Positions 33,301 to 43,139 of a stretch of DNA of 64,000 nt are shown here, piece after piece. The position numbers and the translations under genes were made by a program. Position 1 is the first letter of the stretch; each line of letters begins with the position of its first letter. Below the pieces are notes generated by a model. It was not told the DNA's origin. It saw nothing but the letters and a program-made list of their open reading frames with translations, and made no database searches. Where the stretch lies: NCBI RefSeq assembly GCF_050947875.1, contig NC_134573.1:48618115-48682114 (forward strand). Reading direction: 5' to 3'. Source of the stretch: Dermacentor variabilis. Its lineage: Eukaryota > Arthropoda > Arachnida > Ixodida > Ixodidae.

Positions 33301-33835
33301 CAATATCAAAGTAGCGTCACTTGTTTCCCGTTATTGAACAACTGGACAGTTATCCTAACAAATACGACGGCATTACGTTGCTTTATTCGTTTATTTTCTA
33401 CCCTTTTTTGTAAGCTTACTTTACTTAACATTCTAGCATGCGAGACCTTGATTGGCTACTACGCTAGTATCTGTGTTTGTATCATGCTATCAAGACTTAT
33501 TATCCGGCTTCAGTGCGCTTTGTTCGACTACATAATCTTTCGCCAATTATATGATCATTCGAGGACTAAGGTGTTCCCCGGCACTATTTTCTTCCTCGTC
33601 AGCCTCTCATCTTTTCACTTATTTAAAGCGTTATTGTTCGTGAAAACTTTGTTAAGACTCACTTCTCAGCTTCTTCAAGATAAAAAAGTCTTTGTTTCTC
33701 AGCGATCTCTAATTACCTCACTCCTGGGTTTCCTTTGTAGCAATTCCTACGAACGGGTGGGTGTCTAATTTTCTTTTTATTAATTACCTCTCTCTACCTT
33801 GCGGGTTTCCATAGAAATATTTCGTCATATTCAGC
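30303..33835. other. No gene recognised (3.5 kb)
   Basis: A mix of GC-rich (30600-31600, 32150-32950) and AT-rich DNA. Open frames are short and without known domains. The longest, 33286-33768 plus, is hydrophobic, AT-driven and has neither splice context nor a recognisable family. Confidence 0.45.
31168..31191. repeat. Short tandem (GTCAAA)4
   Basis: Four near-perfect units of gtcaaa in a row. Too short to suggest a function. Confidence 0.85.
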
Positions 33836-34100
33836 CTACTTTAGGTACACTGCAGGACGAAGACCTCTGCCAGAGAACTCGAATTATCCCTGCCTTGCGC
33901 TAGCTGATTCCAACTAGCATCTGAAAATTGCCTACTTTTATCACCCCACCGCCTGCTTTCCTTGACTGCGCTTCCCTTTTATGGAGACCGATTCTCTGAC
34001 TTTGATGTTCTACAGGTTATCCGCCCTACGCTCTCGATAGCTTGCAGTTCTCCATTGTTTTATCTCCTAACGCCAAGCATAATAACGGCTATCGCGATTT
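33836..34100 (-). pseudogene. LINE ORF2 C-terminal tail, possibly RTE-like
   Basis: Near 33845-33995 the minus strand reads SRRWGDKSRQFSDASWNQLA, then QGRDNSSSLAEVFVLQ and a stop. The pattern 'RRW.dd ... W...A..R..W..l...F..qW' closes ORF2 of RTE-like and related LINEs. The corresponding plus-strand text, tgcaggacgaagacctctgc, is one I recall as abundant in tick DNA. The rest of the LINE is not visible. Confidence 0.5.
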
Positions 34101-36639
34101 ACTCTGTGGTCCACCATCTCTCCCCTCCCATCTCTTAAACTTGCGGCTAAAGTCCGCACCACACGCACGCTCACGTCCGAGCGCCCACACATGCGCAGAC
34201 AGTGCGGGCCTTCGTAGGCGTCGAAACGCGGCGCGATCTGTTGCTTACAAATTTAACTGTCTTTTGAGCGAACTTGTGCCCTACAGAACAAGTAACACTC
34301 GAACACAACGATAGCTGCGAGTAAAACCGGCGATCGTCGAATATTCGATCTGCGGGTTATGCGCGTCCCCTTTTATACTTGAATGGTGGAAGGTTTCAGG
34401 GTAATCGCTGTTGCCCGCGTGTCTTTCAAAACCTATTGCACAATTCGTGCCGTGCCTACAATGCGATTATGAATGGTTCGGCGAGAACGTACACAACAGT
34501 TAGCATCAACGATAACATTCAAGAAAGTTGGAAATCATGCTGGCGCGTCTTGCGCTGAGCGATAACATTATGTGGGTAGCGGGTGAAATGCAGTACCGAA
34601 GAAAATAATAAATAAGTACACGTGTCAATATTTGCTAAAATATTGCAAGAATACTTCGTGGCCCAAGTCCATTTACATGAGACAAGAAATTATAGAGTTT
34701 ATTGTCTTAAAAAACATTGACTTAAGAGGTTCAACGTAGTGGAGGGCACCGCATTAACTCGTGGAACGTAGGAGATGTAGAGCTGGCAGGGTAGCTTGTA
34801 GAGCAGTCACCGAATTCCAAAGTTAATGGTCTACATAATTACTTTTTTTCTGTGATACAATGATGAACCGGTAAATAACAGTTGAGGAGGCGTTGCTGCT
34901 TTTCTGCAATTTTATACGTTAATAATTTTGTAGATGAGAATACTGACCTTGTTTGCTTGTTTATCAAAGACGGTACATTTCAATACTTACTGCTGTAAAT
35001 AAGCTACATAATCGTCGAGGCTGCGCCGGAGTACGCCAATAAAATGCGAAAAAATGACCAGCCCTTCTCCTACCGGAATATGGGGGTAAGCGAAGCTTGT
35101 CCTGCGTTTACCTGACCTTCGTCAGAGTTAAGTAACCCACAGGTAACGGTGGCAGGTTAACTCGGCCTCCCGCTCCCTCATCGGGGGAACTTGTTCTCGT
35201 TACTCTCGAAATCCGTGGGCTCGGCAGGCTCTAACGGCTGGATCGGCATGCCCATGGCGAGCCCTTTCACGGGCGAGTTCTCGCCTCCACTCGTCGAAGG
35301 CTGCCCTTTCATCAGGGCAACGCACAACGCGTGGCCGTCCCATCCGTTCCCCGAGATTTAACTGAACGGAAACGAAGCGAGCGCGCGCGAAACTATTTTC
35401 CTACCCTTTCCCTCCACGGAGGAAACAAAACGGACCTGATTGGTTGTGCGTGAGGCGTGAGCACGCGCCTATGCAGCTGGAATCTGTGCTAATGACTCAA
35501 GCTTCCGCACCAGCGCCGCAGTCAATTCATCAAACCGCCCTTCCCTGCAGGTTCTCTGCTCTGGGAACATCTGTGTTTTTCTGCTTGACCACTACAATGC
35601 CACTTGTGCCCCCCCCCCCCAATACAATCTTCGCTTGAAAGAAAGACGTATCGTCATTACGCAATGAGAAAACATTTTATTACATCTTTCTAACTTGGTA
35701 AAAGCTGAGTGTGGCACTGCACCACTCAAGCCCCATAAGTAAAATACAAATTCTATCTTTGATATATTATCTGACGATGTCACTCGAGTGTGTGAAAAAC
35801 AATTTTATCTTTCTTGAAGCTTCTTCCACCTTGCAGGCTTGCAATGAACTGATTTACCATAGCCATAATTGAGCGTGTGTTGAATGTGCTTATTTTAGTT
35901 CAATATACCTCCTTGTGATTTTAGTTGTGACTTTTATGAGCACACTATCGTGATTCAGTGTGCTGCCTGAACACCGTCTTACGAGTGTTACTATACCCGT
36001 TGTGGTCTTCGCCTATTTAAAATGTACCAAAGTACATTGCTTACAAGATTACTCGACGACTGATGATGAGTCAAATATTAAGCACGCGGAAATTGGCCCT
36101 GCTGACTTTAGTGATAATAAAGCAATTCGAGTGCTACGAAACCAACTTACTAAAATAAGTCATTATTAAATAGACACATTTCTGCCAAGCGTGTCCACAA
36201 AATTTCTATACGCACACTTCTGGTTACCTAAAAAACTATTTCGCTCACGCAGAGCGTACGCAAAGAGACTCGGTTGTGGTTTTGGACTCCCATCAGACGT
36301 GTCACATGTTTCTCAAGGGGCACATGACTGCGGCTAGCTTTGCGATAATTCCCCAAATCTTTCAACCACCGTCATCGCCTACTCAGGTGCCCGGAACATG
36401 CGGCGGTAAAAGGGAGCATACAAATTAACGCGTTAGCTCGAGGGTATACCAACCGAGCGGCGGCGGCCTGTTTTTACCCCACCCACTCGTGATATCCCTT
36501 TCAAAATCCCATTAACTTAAGTGCTAAAGACATCCTTGCTCATCAGCGCGGAGTCCGCAGAAAATACCCGCCGCTTCACCCACAACTTAGCGGGTAAAAG
36601 GCCGCCGATTGGTGCGAAATACAGACTGGGGTAGTCCCC
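34101..36639. other. No gene recognised (2.5 kb)
   Basis: Includes a GC-rich block at 35140-35400, a C homopolymer at about 35609-35620, and an imperfect inverted pair ggcggcctgtttttacccc (36465-36483) with gcgggtaaaaggccgcc (36589-36605). That pair may be a small hairpin element. No credible exon was seen. Confidence 0.45.
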
Positions 36640-36925
36640 TATCTAACATTGCTAAAAGCCATGTATCCCACTCGCTATAGCCAACGGCCTTGCTGCACTG
36701 GCATACCCACATTATTACAGGTAACCCGAGAGTGCGCTAAACGCTCTCATAGGCCAAATAGCAATCAGAAAATGGAGCTGTCAGAGACACAGCTCGCCCG
36801 TTCCGACTTAGCAGGAGAAAAATCCTTAATTAGCTATGCTAGGGAGGTGGTAGAGGCCAGTGGGGCCCTTGATTGGGGGGTTCCGACCACTCCACTCTAA
36901 ATGTTGTCCTTTCCAATAAAGTTTA

Positions 36926-36930
<5 letters not shown>
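36640..36930 (+). mobile_element. LINE 3' end (I/R1-like), 5'-truncated
   Basis: The plus strand ends a reading frame with SYAREVVEASGALDWG and a stop at 36900. This resembles the extreme C-terminus of I/R1-type ORF2 proteins ('ARAaAEAsGALDwG'). A short 3' UTR with caataaagtttatc follows, then a CT/TA simple-repeat tail. Only about 290 bp remain. Confidence 0.5.

Positions 36931-36980
<50 letters not shown>
36929..36980. repeat. (CT)n(TA)n microsatellite
   Basis: A CT run followed by a TA run at the LINE 3' end. It may have grown from the LINE tail. Confidence 0.95.
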
Positions 36981-36983
<3 letters not shown>

Positions 36984-37008
36984 CAAGGTGGCCAAGGCGT
37001 ATATATAT

Positions 37009-37067
37009 ACACCTTGGCTCAAAATGTGTACATATATATATATATATACATTTTGAGCCAAGGTGTA
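37009..37067. repeat. Hairpin: G5 LTR end and an inverted copy across a TA array
   Basis: The string tacaccttggctcaaaatgt (37008-37027) is mirrored by acattttgagccaaggtgta (37048-37067), the true terminus of the G5 3' LTR. A short TA array lies between. The upstream gccaaggtggccaaggcg looks like further partial copies. A scrap of a second, inverted LTR end is the simplest reading. Confidence 0.7.
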
Positions 37068-37180
37068 AGCAGCCAGTCTCTTCATTCTCAGGAGATAGAG
37101 GCCCGCCACCAGGTCCCAAAACGGTGATAATGAGTACGTACAGGTGAGAATAAGGAGCGTCTGCATAATGCTCACGCTAA
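37051..37180 (-). repeat. G5 3' LTR (about 130 bp)
   Basis: It aligns with 46629-46755 from the terminus ttttgagccaagg through ggtcccaaaacggtgataat and gtgagaata. The purine run gcgcggggaaat just above it (37181-37192, minus strand) is the likely polypurine tract. 130 bp is very short for an LTR. Confidence 0.75.
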
Positions 37181-37197
37181 TTTCCCCGCGCGGAAGC

Positions 37198-39190
37198 GCT
37201 CAGCGAGGCAGCGACTTCGCCAGGAGGGAAACGCTAACGAATCGTTTGAGGCGCGAAACGTGAACAATCTCTGAACCACGATAACAATGGTCCGAAGAAA
37301 CGTCTACGGGAGTAACGCGATAGTTCACAGGGGATGTTTGAAGCAATAAAACGCTGGACACCGACCAAAAGAAGTACTAAAAAAAGGAATATATCTAAGA
37401 GACGTTTCGTTTTTTGATGAAGGGAAGTTCACGGAAGCTTATGTATGCTTCAGAAAGTGACTGTAAGCAGCGCGTGTATGGCGGGGGGGCGGGGGGTTCC
37501 CTGATGTCGATTGAGCGTCTGACGTGTTTTTTGTATCTCCAGTGATTCCAGATACTGCCGCGACTTCAGATTTCTTTCTTTGCCAATAACTCTCGAGGGA
37601 TCCCAGTCAATCTTGAGGCCCATTGCATCCGTGTGCTCGGCAAGGACATTGGAAACTGTAGAAATCTGAAATCGCGACTGTATCTGGAATGACTGGAGAT
37701 ACAAAACACGTCACCCGCCCAATAAAAATGAGGGAACCCTCCCCCCGACATACACGCGCTGTTTACGTCACGTTCTGAAGTATACATAGGCTTCCGCGAA
37801 CTTTCCTTCATCCCACTGTGAACAAGGCATACGTAGGGAAGACGAAGCGTCTTTTAGATTTATTCCTTTGTTTAGTACTTCTTTTGATCGGTGTCCGTCG
37901 TTTTATTGCTTCATGCTTCATCCCGACCAGACGGGCTTCCGTCGAACCCTCGACTTCACGGGGGATGTTTGTTCATTAATAACGTAGGGTCCAAAAAAGC
38001 GGGATTCAAACTTCTCACACAAACCGGGTGCACGAATGGGCGTCCAAACGAACACTTCCTCTCCGTGACGAATGGAGACGTCGCCACGAGAGATGTCGTA
38101 ATGTTGCTTGCGATCTAGCTGACTGAGGTCTGTGTTGAAGCGAGCACGTTGACGGCATTCCTCAAGTCTCGAGATGAACTGTTCGGGTATACTGGCCGAG
38201 GTGTTAGTTGGTGCATTGAAGAAAGCGGCGTCGATGGCGAATGTCGGTGAACGGCCGTAAACTATGTAGAAAGGTAAGCGCCCCCTAGTTGGTTGGATAG
38301 CGTTGTTGTGAGCGAAAATCACAAAAGGTAAAAGTTTGTCCCAGTTGTAGTGGTTTTGTCCGATATACATTGATATCATATCTGTTCGTGTGCGATGAAA
38401 TCGCTCTGTTAAGCCCTTTGTTTGAGGGTTATATGCGGATGCCGCCTTACGAACGGTGCCACAAAGTACTTTTTTGATCATTGCTGACATGAAAGTCTTG
38501 CCGCGGTCACTTAAGAGTACACGAGGTGCACCATGACCCAGCACAATGACATCCAGACAGAAGGTGGCAACGCCTGAGGCCGGACAAGAGCGTAGAAAAG
38601 TGGTCTCTAAGTAACGTGTGAGCTGGTCAACAGCTGTCACGATCCATCCATGACCTGCCGACGTTGCAGGCAGAGGGCCGAGTAGGTCTATTCCAACGAT
38701 GGAAAAGGGTGTCTCGGGACATGGGATGGCTGCAAAAGCCCAGCAGGAGGCGAAGTGTCGGTTGTTTCCGCCGTTGACACTGGACGCAAGAAGTGACATA
38801 CTTGACCCCAAAGGTAGACATGCCTGGCCAAAAGAAACCACACCTAACGCGGTGGATTGTTTTCTGTAAGCCTAAATGGCCAACAGATGGGTCGTCGTGA
38901 AAGGCTTCAAGGACTTGTGTGTGCAACGAACGTGGAAGGACAGGTACCCAGCAGCGTCTGTCGGAGTTGTGAATGTAGCAGTGCAGGACATCGTTGTCGA
39001 GCTTATATAGTCGCAGTTGTCGACGTAATCTGGCATTTGGTGCAGAAGTAGCTCCGCACAGGCATTGGATAATACTGTTGCAGTAGGGATCAGAACGTTG
39101 GCACGAGGCGAGCTGAGGGACGCGATTGTAAGATAACCTGCCTGTAACCGCTAGAGGTAATAACGGGAGTAGAGACAGTCTCGTCATCAA
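37198..39190 (-). pseudogene. G5 integrase, interrupted by the foldback element
   Basis: The HHCC zinc domain is at 38800-39000 (FHDDPSVGHLGLQ ... CVQCQRRK). The core follows in an overlapping frame: TAVDQLTRY, LLSDRGKTF and NPQTKGLTERFHRT, so all three acidic residues are kept. The GPY/F end (FFGPYVINEQ) is reached near 37985. The foldback insertion at 37340-37954 then interrupts it, and the frame resumes beyond the insert, ending IVHVSRLKRF and a stop near 37198. A frameshift near 38740 separates the zinc domain from the core. Confidence 0.88.
37340..37954. repeat. Foldback/MITE-like element inserted in integrase, 16-bp target duplication
   Basis: A 615-bp insert whose first ~250 bp (from gaagcaataaaacg) are repeated inverted in its right half (to 37913), with about 90 bp between the arms. 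About 40 extra bases follow on the right side. It is flanked by ttcacaggggatgttt (37324-37339) and ttcacgggggatgttt (37955-37970), one mismatch in 16. No open frame of note. A 16-bp duplication is long for a DNA transposon, so the insertion mechanism is unclear. Confidence 0.8.
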
Positions 39191-39588
39191 GTGGCGAGCA
39201 ATGGCCAGATGTACTCGAATAGTGGCAGGGGGCAGCGACAGAGAGCGTCGGCATCTTGGTGCTTTTTCCCAGACTGGTAGATAAGGTCAAAATCGTACTC
39301 TTGTAAGCGGATCACCCAGCGTCCAAGGCGTCCAGACGCATTTTTGATTGACGACAACCAGCATAAGGCATGGTGGTCGGTTATGACGGTGAAGTGGTGT
39401 CCATAAAGATATGGTCGAAAGTATTGTGCCGCCCAAACTACTGCGAGACATTCCTGCTCTGTGATCGAGTAGTTCTTTTCGGCAGCCCCTAATGCGCGAC
39501 TGGAATAGGCAACAACTCTCTCTTGTGAAGTGGCATCACGCTGTAGAAGGACATCACCGATCCCATGGCCACTAACGTCGGTGTGCAA
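39187..39588 (-). pseudogene. G5 RNase H domain
   Basis: The frame covers [17 protein letters not shown] (first Asp), [20 protein letters not shown] (Glu), [11 protein letters not shown] (Asp) and [20 protein letters not shown], the complete gypsy RNase H pattern with metal ligands intact. It is separated from reverse transcriptase by a stop and a frame change near 39600-39630 and overlaps the start of the integrase frame. Confidence 0.85.
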
Positions 39589-39628
39589 ACAAGTTTGTGC
39601 GTTCTCATCGAAGTGCCAGAGCGGTGGT

Positions 39629-40524
39629 TTATGCCTGCTTGAGGGCTTGGAAAGAAAGTTCGCAGTCGTCTGTCAAAGGGAAAGCAGTGCCCGACGTGAG
39701 CAACTTGTGCAAGGGCGACGCCATCGCAGCAAAATGACTGATGAAGCGGCGGAAGTAGGATGCCAGGCCCAAGAAACTTCTTAATTGTTTTTGATTTGCA
39801 GGGCGAAAGAAGCGAAGCATGGCGCCAACCTTGTCGGAATCTGGTCGAACGCCATATTTACTAATAAAGTGGCCCAACACTTTGACGTTCTTTCTGGTAA
39901 AATGGCATTTCTTTGTGTTGAGTTGGAGTCCTGCGTTGGAAATGCATGTGAAAACTTCGTTCAAACGCTGAGGGTGCTGATGAAAAGTTGTAGAAAAAAT
40001 AACGATGTCATCTAAATAGCACTGACAGGTCTTCCACTTAACGCCATGTAAAACTGTGTCGATCATGCGTTCAAATGTTGCAGGAGCAGTACATATACCG
40101 AAGAGCATGACGTCGAACTCGTAAAGTCCGTCTAGTGCTCAAAGGCTGTCTTGACCTTGTCCTCTTCGTTCATCGGGATTTGCCAGTACCCGGATTGGAG
40201 GTCTAGACTATAGAAATATTCTGCACGCTGGAGGGAATAAATGGCATCGTCGATTCTTGGCACCAGATATACGTCTTTGCGCGTGATCTTATTAAGGGCT
40301 CGATAATCAACGCAAACTCGTACAGAGCCGTCTTTCTTGCAAACCAACACAACAGGAGAGGACCATGAACTGGACGATGGCCGAATGATGTCTCTTTTGA
40401 GCATGTCATAAACGTAATCCCGAATGACTTTCCATTCTGCGGAAGACATGCGATACGGGTGGCGGCGTACAATCGAACTGCCTTGGGGTTTGATGCGATG
40501 TACTGCGACAGAAGTGCGCCCCAA
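39629..40524 (-). pseudogene. G5 reverse transcriptase, one frame break
   Basis: The first part (40524-40132) gives SSPVVLVCKKDGSVRVCVDY and YFYSLDLQSGYWQI. A break near 40120-40132 follows. The second part (40108-39629) gives [24 protein letters not shown] (40007-40018), LGHFISKYGVRPD and LRSFLGLASYFRRFI. The catalytic box is intact. Confidence 0.88.
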
Positions 40525-40545
40525 AATCTAGGAGTGAACTTCAAA

Positions 40546-41381
40546 TTAGGCGCTGTGTTTTTGCAGGAGTGCCAAAAGGTCCTCTTTCTGCGCAGCAGTC
40601 AGATTAGGATTTATCGCGGCCGTTAAAGCAGCGGCAGCAGCATGAGCATCACTGGTGGTAGACAAAGGTGGTGATTTGGTGTGAAGCGGTACCAGGGAAG
40701 GAGGTTTGGTGTCAGTAAAGCAAGACACAGTAGTGCCCTGGGAAAGCACAACTGGCGAAGAAGTAGGGTTACGAACAGTGAAGAACGCTTTACCGTACTG
40801 AAACCGCATCAGGCTAGGAGTAAGGCTAAGCCCACCAGAAATGCAGCGACCGCTCGGCGTAAGGTACACATCACAATTAACAATAGTGTCGGAAGTCAGT
40901 GTGAGACTATGTTCTTTACCCGCGGGAATGAAACACTTGGTAGACGTGACAAAACGTAGGCTGTGCGCGTCGAGAGGGGAAGAAGATTCAGCGTCCGTCA
41001 TATGAATAGTTCGCTGACGGCAATAGGTGAAAGTGAAGCTGAGGACAGGAAGTCCCATCCCAAAATCATCACGTAAATACGCAAAGACAGCACGGCAAAC
41101 TGAATGTGGTGAAGGTTGCCATCAATAAAAACAAGCGCAGTGCAAACAGCGGAGGGCTGAACAAGAACTGCATTAGCACAACGAAGGGGAAGGCCATTAA
41201 CGGGTTCTTCACTTTCGCGATCGAGAACACAAGTCAGTACTAATAACTGAAAGCGATGCACCTGCGTCAACCAAGGCTTCGGTTCTGACACCTTCAACAC
41301 ACACCGAAAGTGTATTTGACGGGCGCTCCGGAGTAGTTTCACGTTGTCCAAAGGATGCAGCTTTACCTTCTGAAGCTGCAC
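40546..41381 (-). pseudogene. G5 protease region
   Basis: The protease core is readable on the minus strand as VRTEALVDAGASLSVISTDL, with D-A-G-A at 41257-41268 in place of D-T/S-G-A. It lies in a different frame from its C-terminal half, where VMILGWDFLSSAS (about 41045-41083) gives the usual ILGxDFL motif. The spacer to reverse transcriptase (40546-41058) is open. Retropepsin would process Gag-Pol. Confidence 0.75.
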
Positions 41382-41384
41382 CCT

Positions 41385-41800
41385 TTAGCTTTCCGGGCAG
41401 CGATCAGAGGACGAAGTAGCCGGTCGAAGGGAGGAAGAGGACCGCCGCATCGGTGATGGAGAGCGACGACGCGGGAAATGCAATGAACCGGCAAAGTTTA
41501 AGTCATGTGGAGATGGGGAACGTCGTGGATAATAATCGTAGTAAGAACGCCGACGTTGTCGTAGAGGGCCAGAAAGCTCATCCCTTTCAAACCCGTCATA
41601 GCCACGCCTTTCGTCTTGCTGACGGCGTCGACAAAACCTTGAAATGTGGCCACCAATGCCGCAATAGTAGCAAACCGGTCGAGGTTGGCTCCATGCGTTG
41701 TAAGACAGAAGAGGTGGTAGTCTTGTAGTGATAGGATTCAGGGACACGTGCGGTGCACGTACTTGTTGTGGGTGCTGCTGGGAGGGTGGCACTATAGAGG
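41385..41800 (-). pseudogene. G5 gag C-terminal part with intact CCHC knuckle
   Basis: It contains the nucleocapsid box CYYCGIGGHISRFC (41632-41673) and an Arg/Ser-rich tail ending at 41385. It is the downstream piece of the gag interrupted by the CR1-like LINE. Its upstream piece is at 45721-46509. Confidence 0.85.
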
Positions 41801-41803
41801 CAA

Positions 41804-42165
41804 TTGAGTGGGCATGGGAGCAGCGATACAATGTGCTTCAACAACAGCTTTCGTTTTTTCATCCTTCAGTGTCCGGTCCTCTTCACTGGCAGCGTCGCTT
41901 CTGATCCAGTTCTGAGCTACGACGGAATCCCATCAGCGGTTTTCGACGGGAGTGCGCCGGCGTCAAGTGACAAATGGTCCGGCGGCCTATGGAATGCTTT
42001 CATAACGCAGCTGGTTACCGCTTCGCAAGATGTTTACCCGGGATCGGCATCGACGTCAACCATCGCAGAAGATATAAATGGTCTGCACCATCGCCACCGA
42101 TTCAGTGGGCATGGGAGCAGCGATACGATGTGTTTTACCATCGTCTTTCGTTTTTTTCATCCTTC
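41804..42165 (+). repeat. 5' monomer and partial second monomer of the LINE
   Basis: The string gtgggcatgggagcagcgata occurs at 41808 and again at 42105, 297 bases apart. Each is followed by a similar stretch up to ttcatccttcag. The first unit is about 297 bp; the second is only about 65 bp before the body begins. This looks like the repeated promoter monomers at the 5' end of some LINEs. Confidence 0.7.
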
Positions 42166-42263
42166 AGGTTACTCCAGTCCCATCCAAGCGTTCAAATGAT
42201 AGCTGCCTTGTTATGCTCCCTTACCCACAAGTGCTGTTAGAAAATGTATGCTAGTGTTGTTAT

Positions 42264-42791
42264 GTTCTCAAATTTCTTTTGTCCGGAGATGCTGAATTAA
42301 ACCCTGGCCCTGGCCATAGCACTCGTACCAGCTCTCACAACCCGACGCCCGCATCTAACAGCGGTGCCATACTCGCCCTTCTAGAGGATTTAAGAACCTG
42401 CTCAAAAAACATTGAACAAGGGCAGGTCGAAATATTGCACTCAGTTAAGTCTATTACATGCAATCAAGAGGAAGTCGACGTGAAGGTTACTGATATTTCA
42501 AACCGGCTTATAAATGTAAAGACCAAATTTGTGGGTTTTTATTCCGTCCGCCAAGAGCTTAATGCTCTCAAGTCAACTGCTGAACGACTAGCCAAAGAAA
42601 GTTATTCATTAAGGGCCCGAATGAACAACCTTGAATATAAATCCCGTAGAGATAACCTCTTATTTTTCGGTATATCTGAAGGCACCGAAAGCACCGAAAC
42701 ATTGTTGCAGTCAGAGGGAAAAATTGTGAATATAATACAGCAAAAGATGTTAATTACCCTTTCTGGTACCGATATCGCCCGGGCCCATTGA
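42264..42791 (+). pseudogene. LINE ORF1 beginning with a 2A-like peptide
   Basis: The frame opens after a stop at 42252. It reads YVLKFLLSGDAELNPGPG (2A-like core at 42282-42311) and then a Ser/Thr/Pro-rich stretch. A long helical region follows (residues about 30-120 after the motif, rich in Leu/Glu/Lys, e.g. NLEYKSRRDNLLFFGI), as in coiled-coil ORF1 proteins. No AUG lies in frame before the 2A core, so the original start is lost or non-AUG. It ends at 42791; the RNA-binding end (FSNYKTNEMLLFAH) continues in another frame near 42837-42880. Confidence 0.7.
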
Positions 42792-43139
42792 ATCAGCATT
42801 GCAGAGCCTACGAAAACGCGGCCAATAATGCTAAAATTTTCCAACTACAAAACAAACGAAATGCTATTATTTGCTCACTCTAAGCTCAAACATTCAGATG
42901 TTTCTATCTATGAAGATTTTAGTCCATCTACCCAAGACATGCTAGAAAAAAAATGGTGGAATTTGCGAAGGAAACGGCGCCTAACACGCGTTTCAAACTG
43001 AGGCACGTAAGATTATTCTTAAACAAGAAATGCTACACCTATTGTGCTGCAAGTGATGGCGTTTGTGAATGAACTAGCGTGTATGCTGCTGCTCCACGTG
43101 TTGATCCCATTGCCGCAGGTGGTTCTGATAATTCGAGAT

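Noticed and set aside
33286..33768. 160-codon plus-strand frame, hydrophobic
   Set aside because: AT-rich region, no domain, no splice context, composition typical of chance frames rich in Leu/Phe codons.
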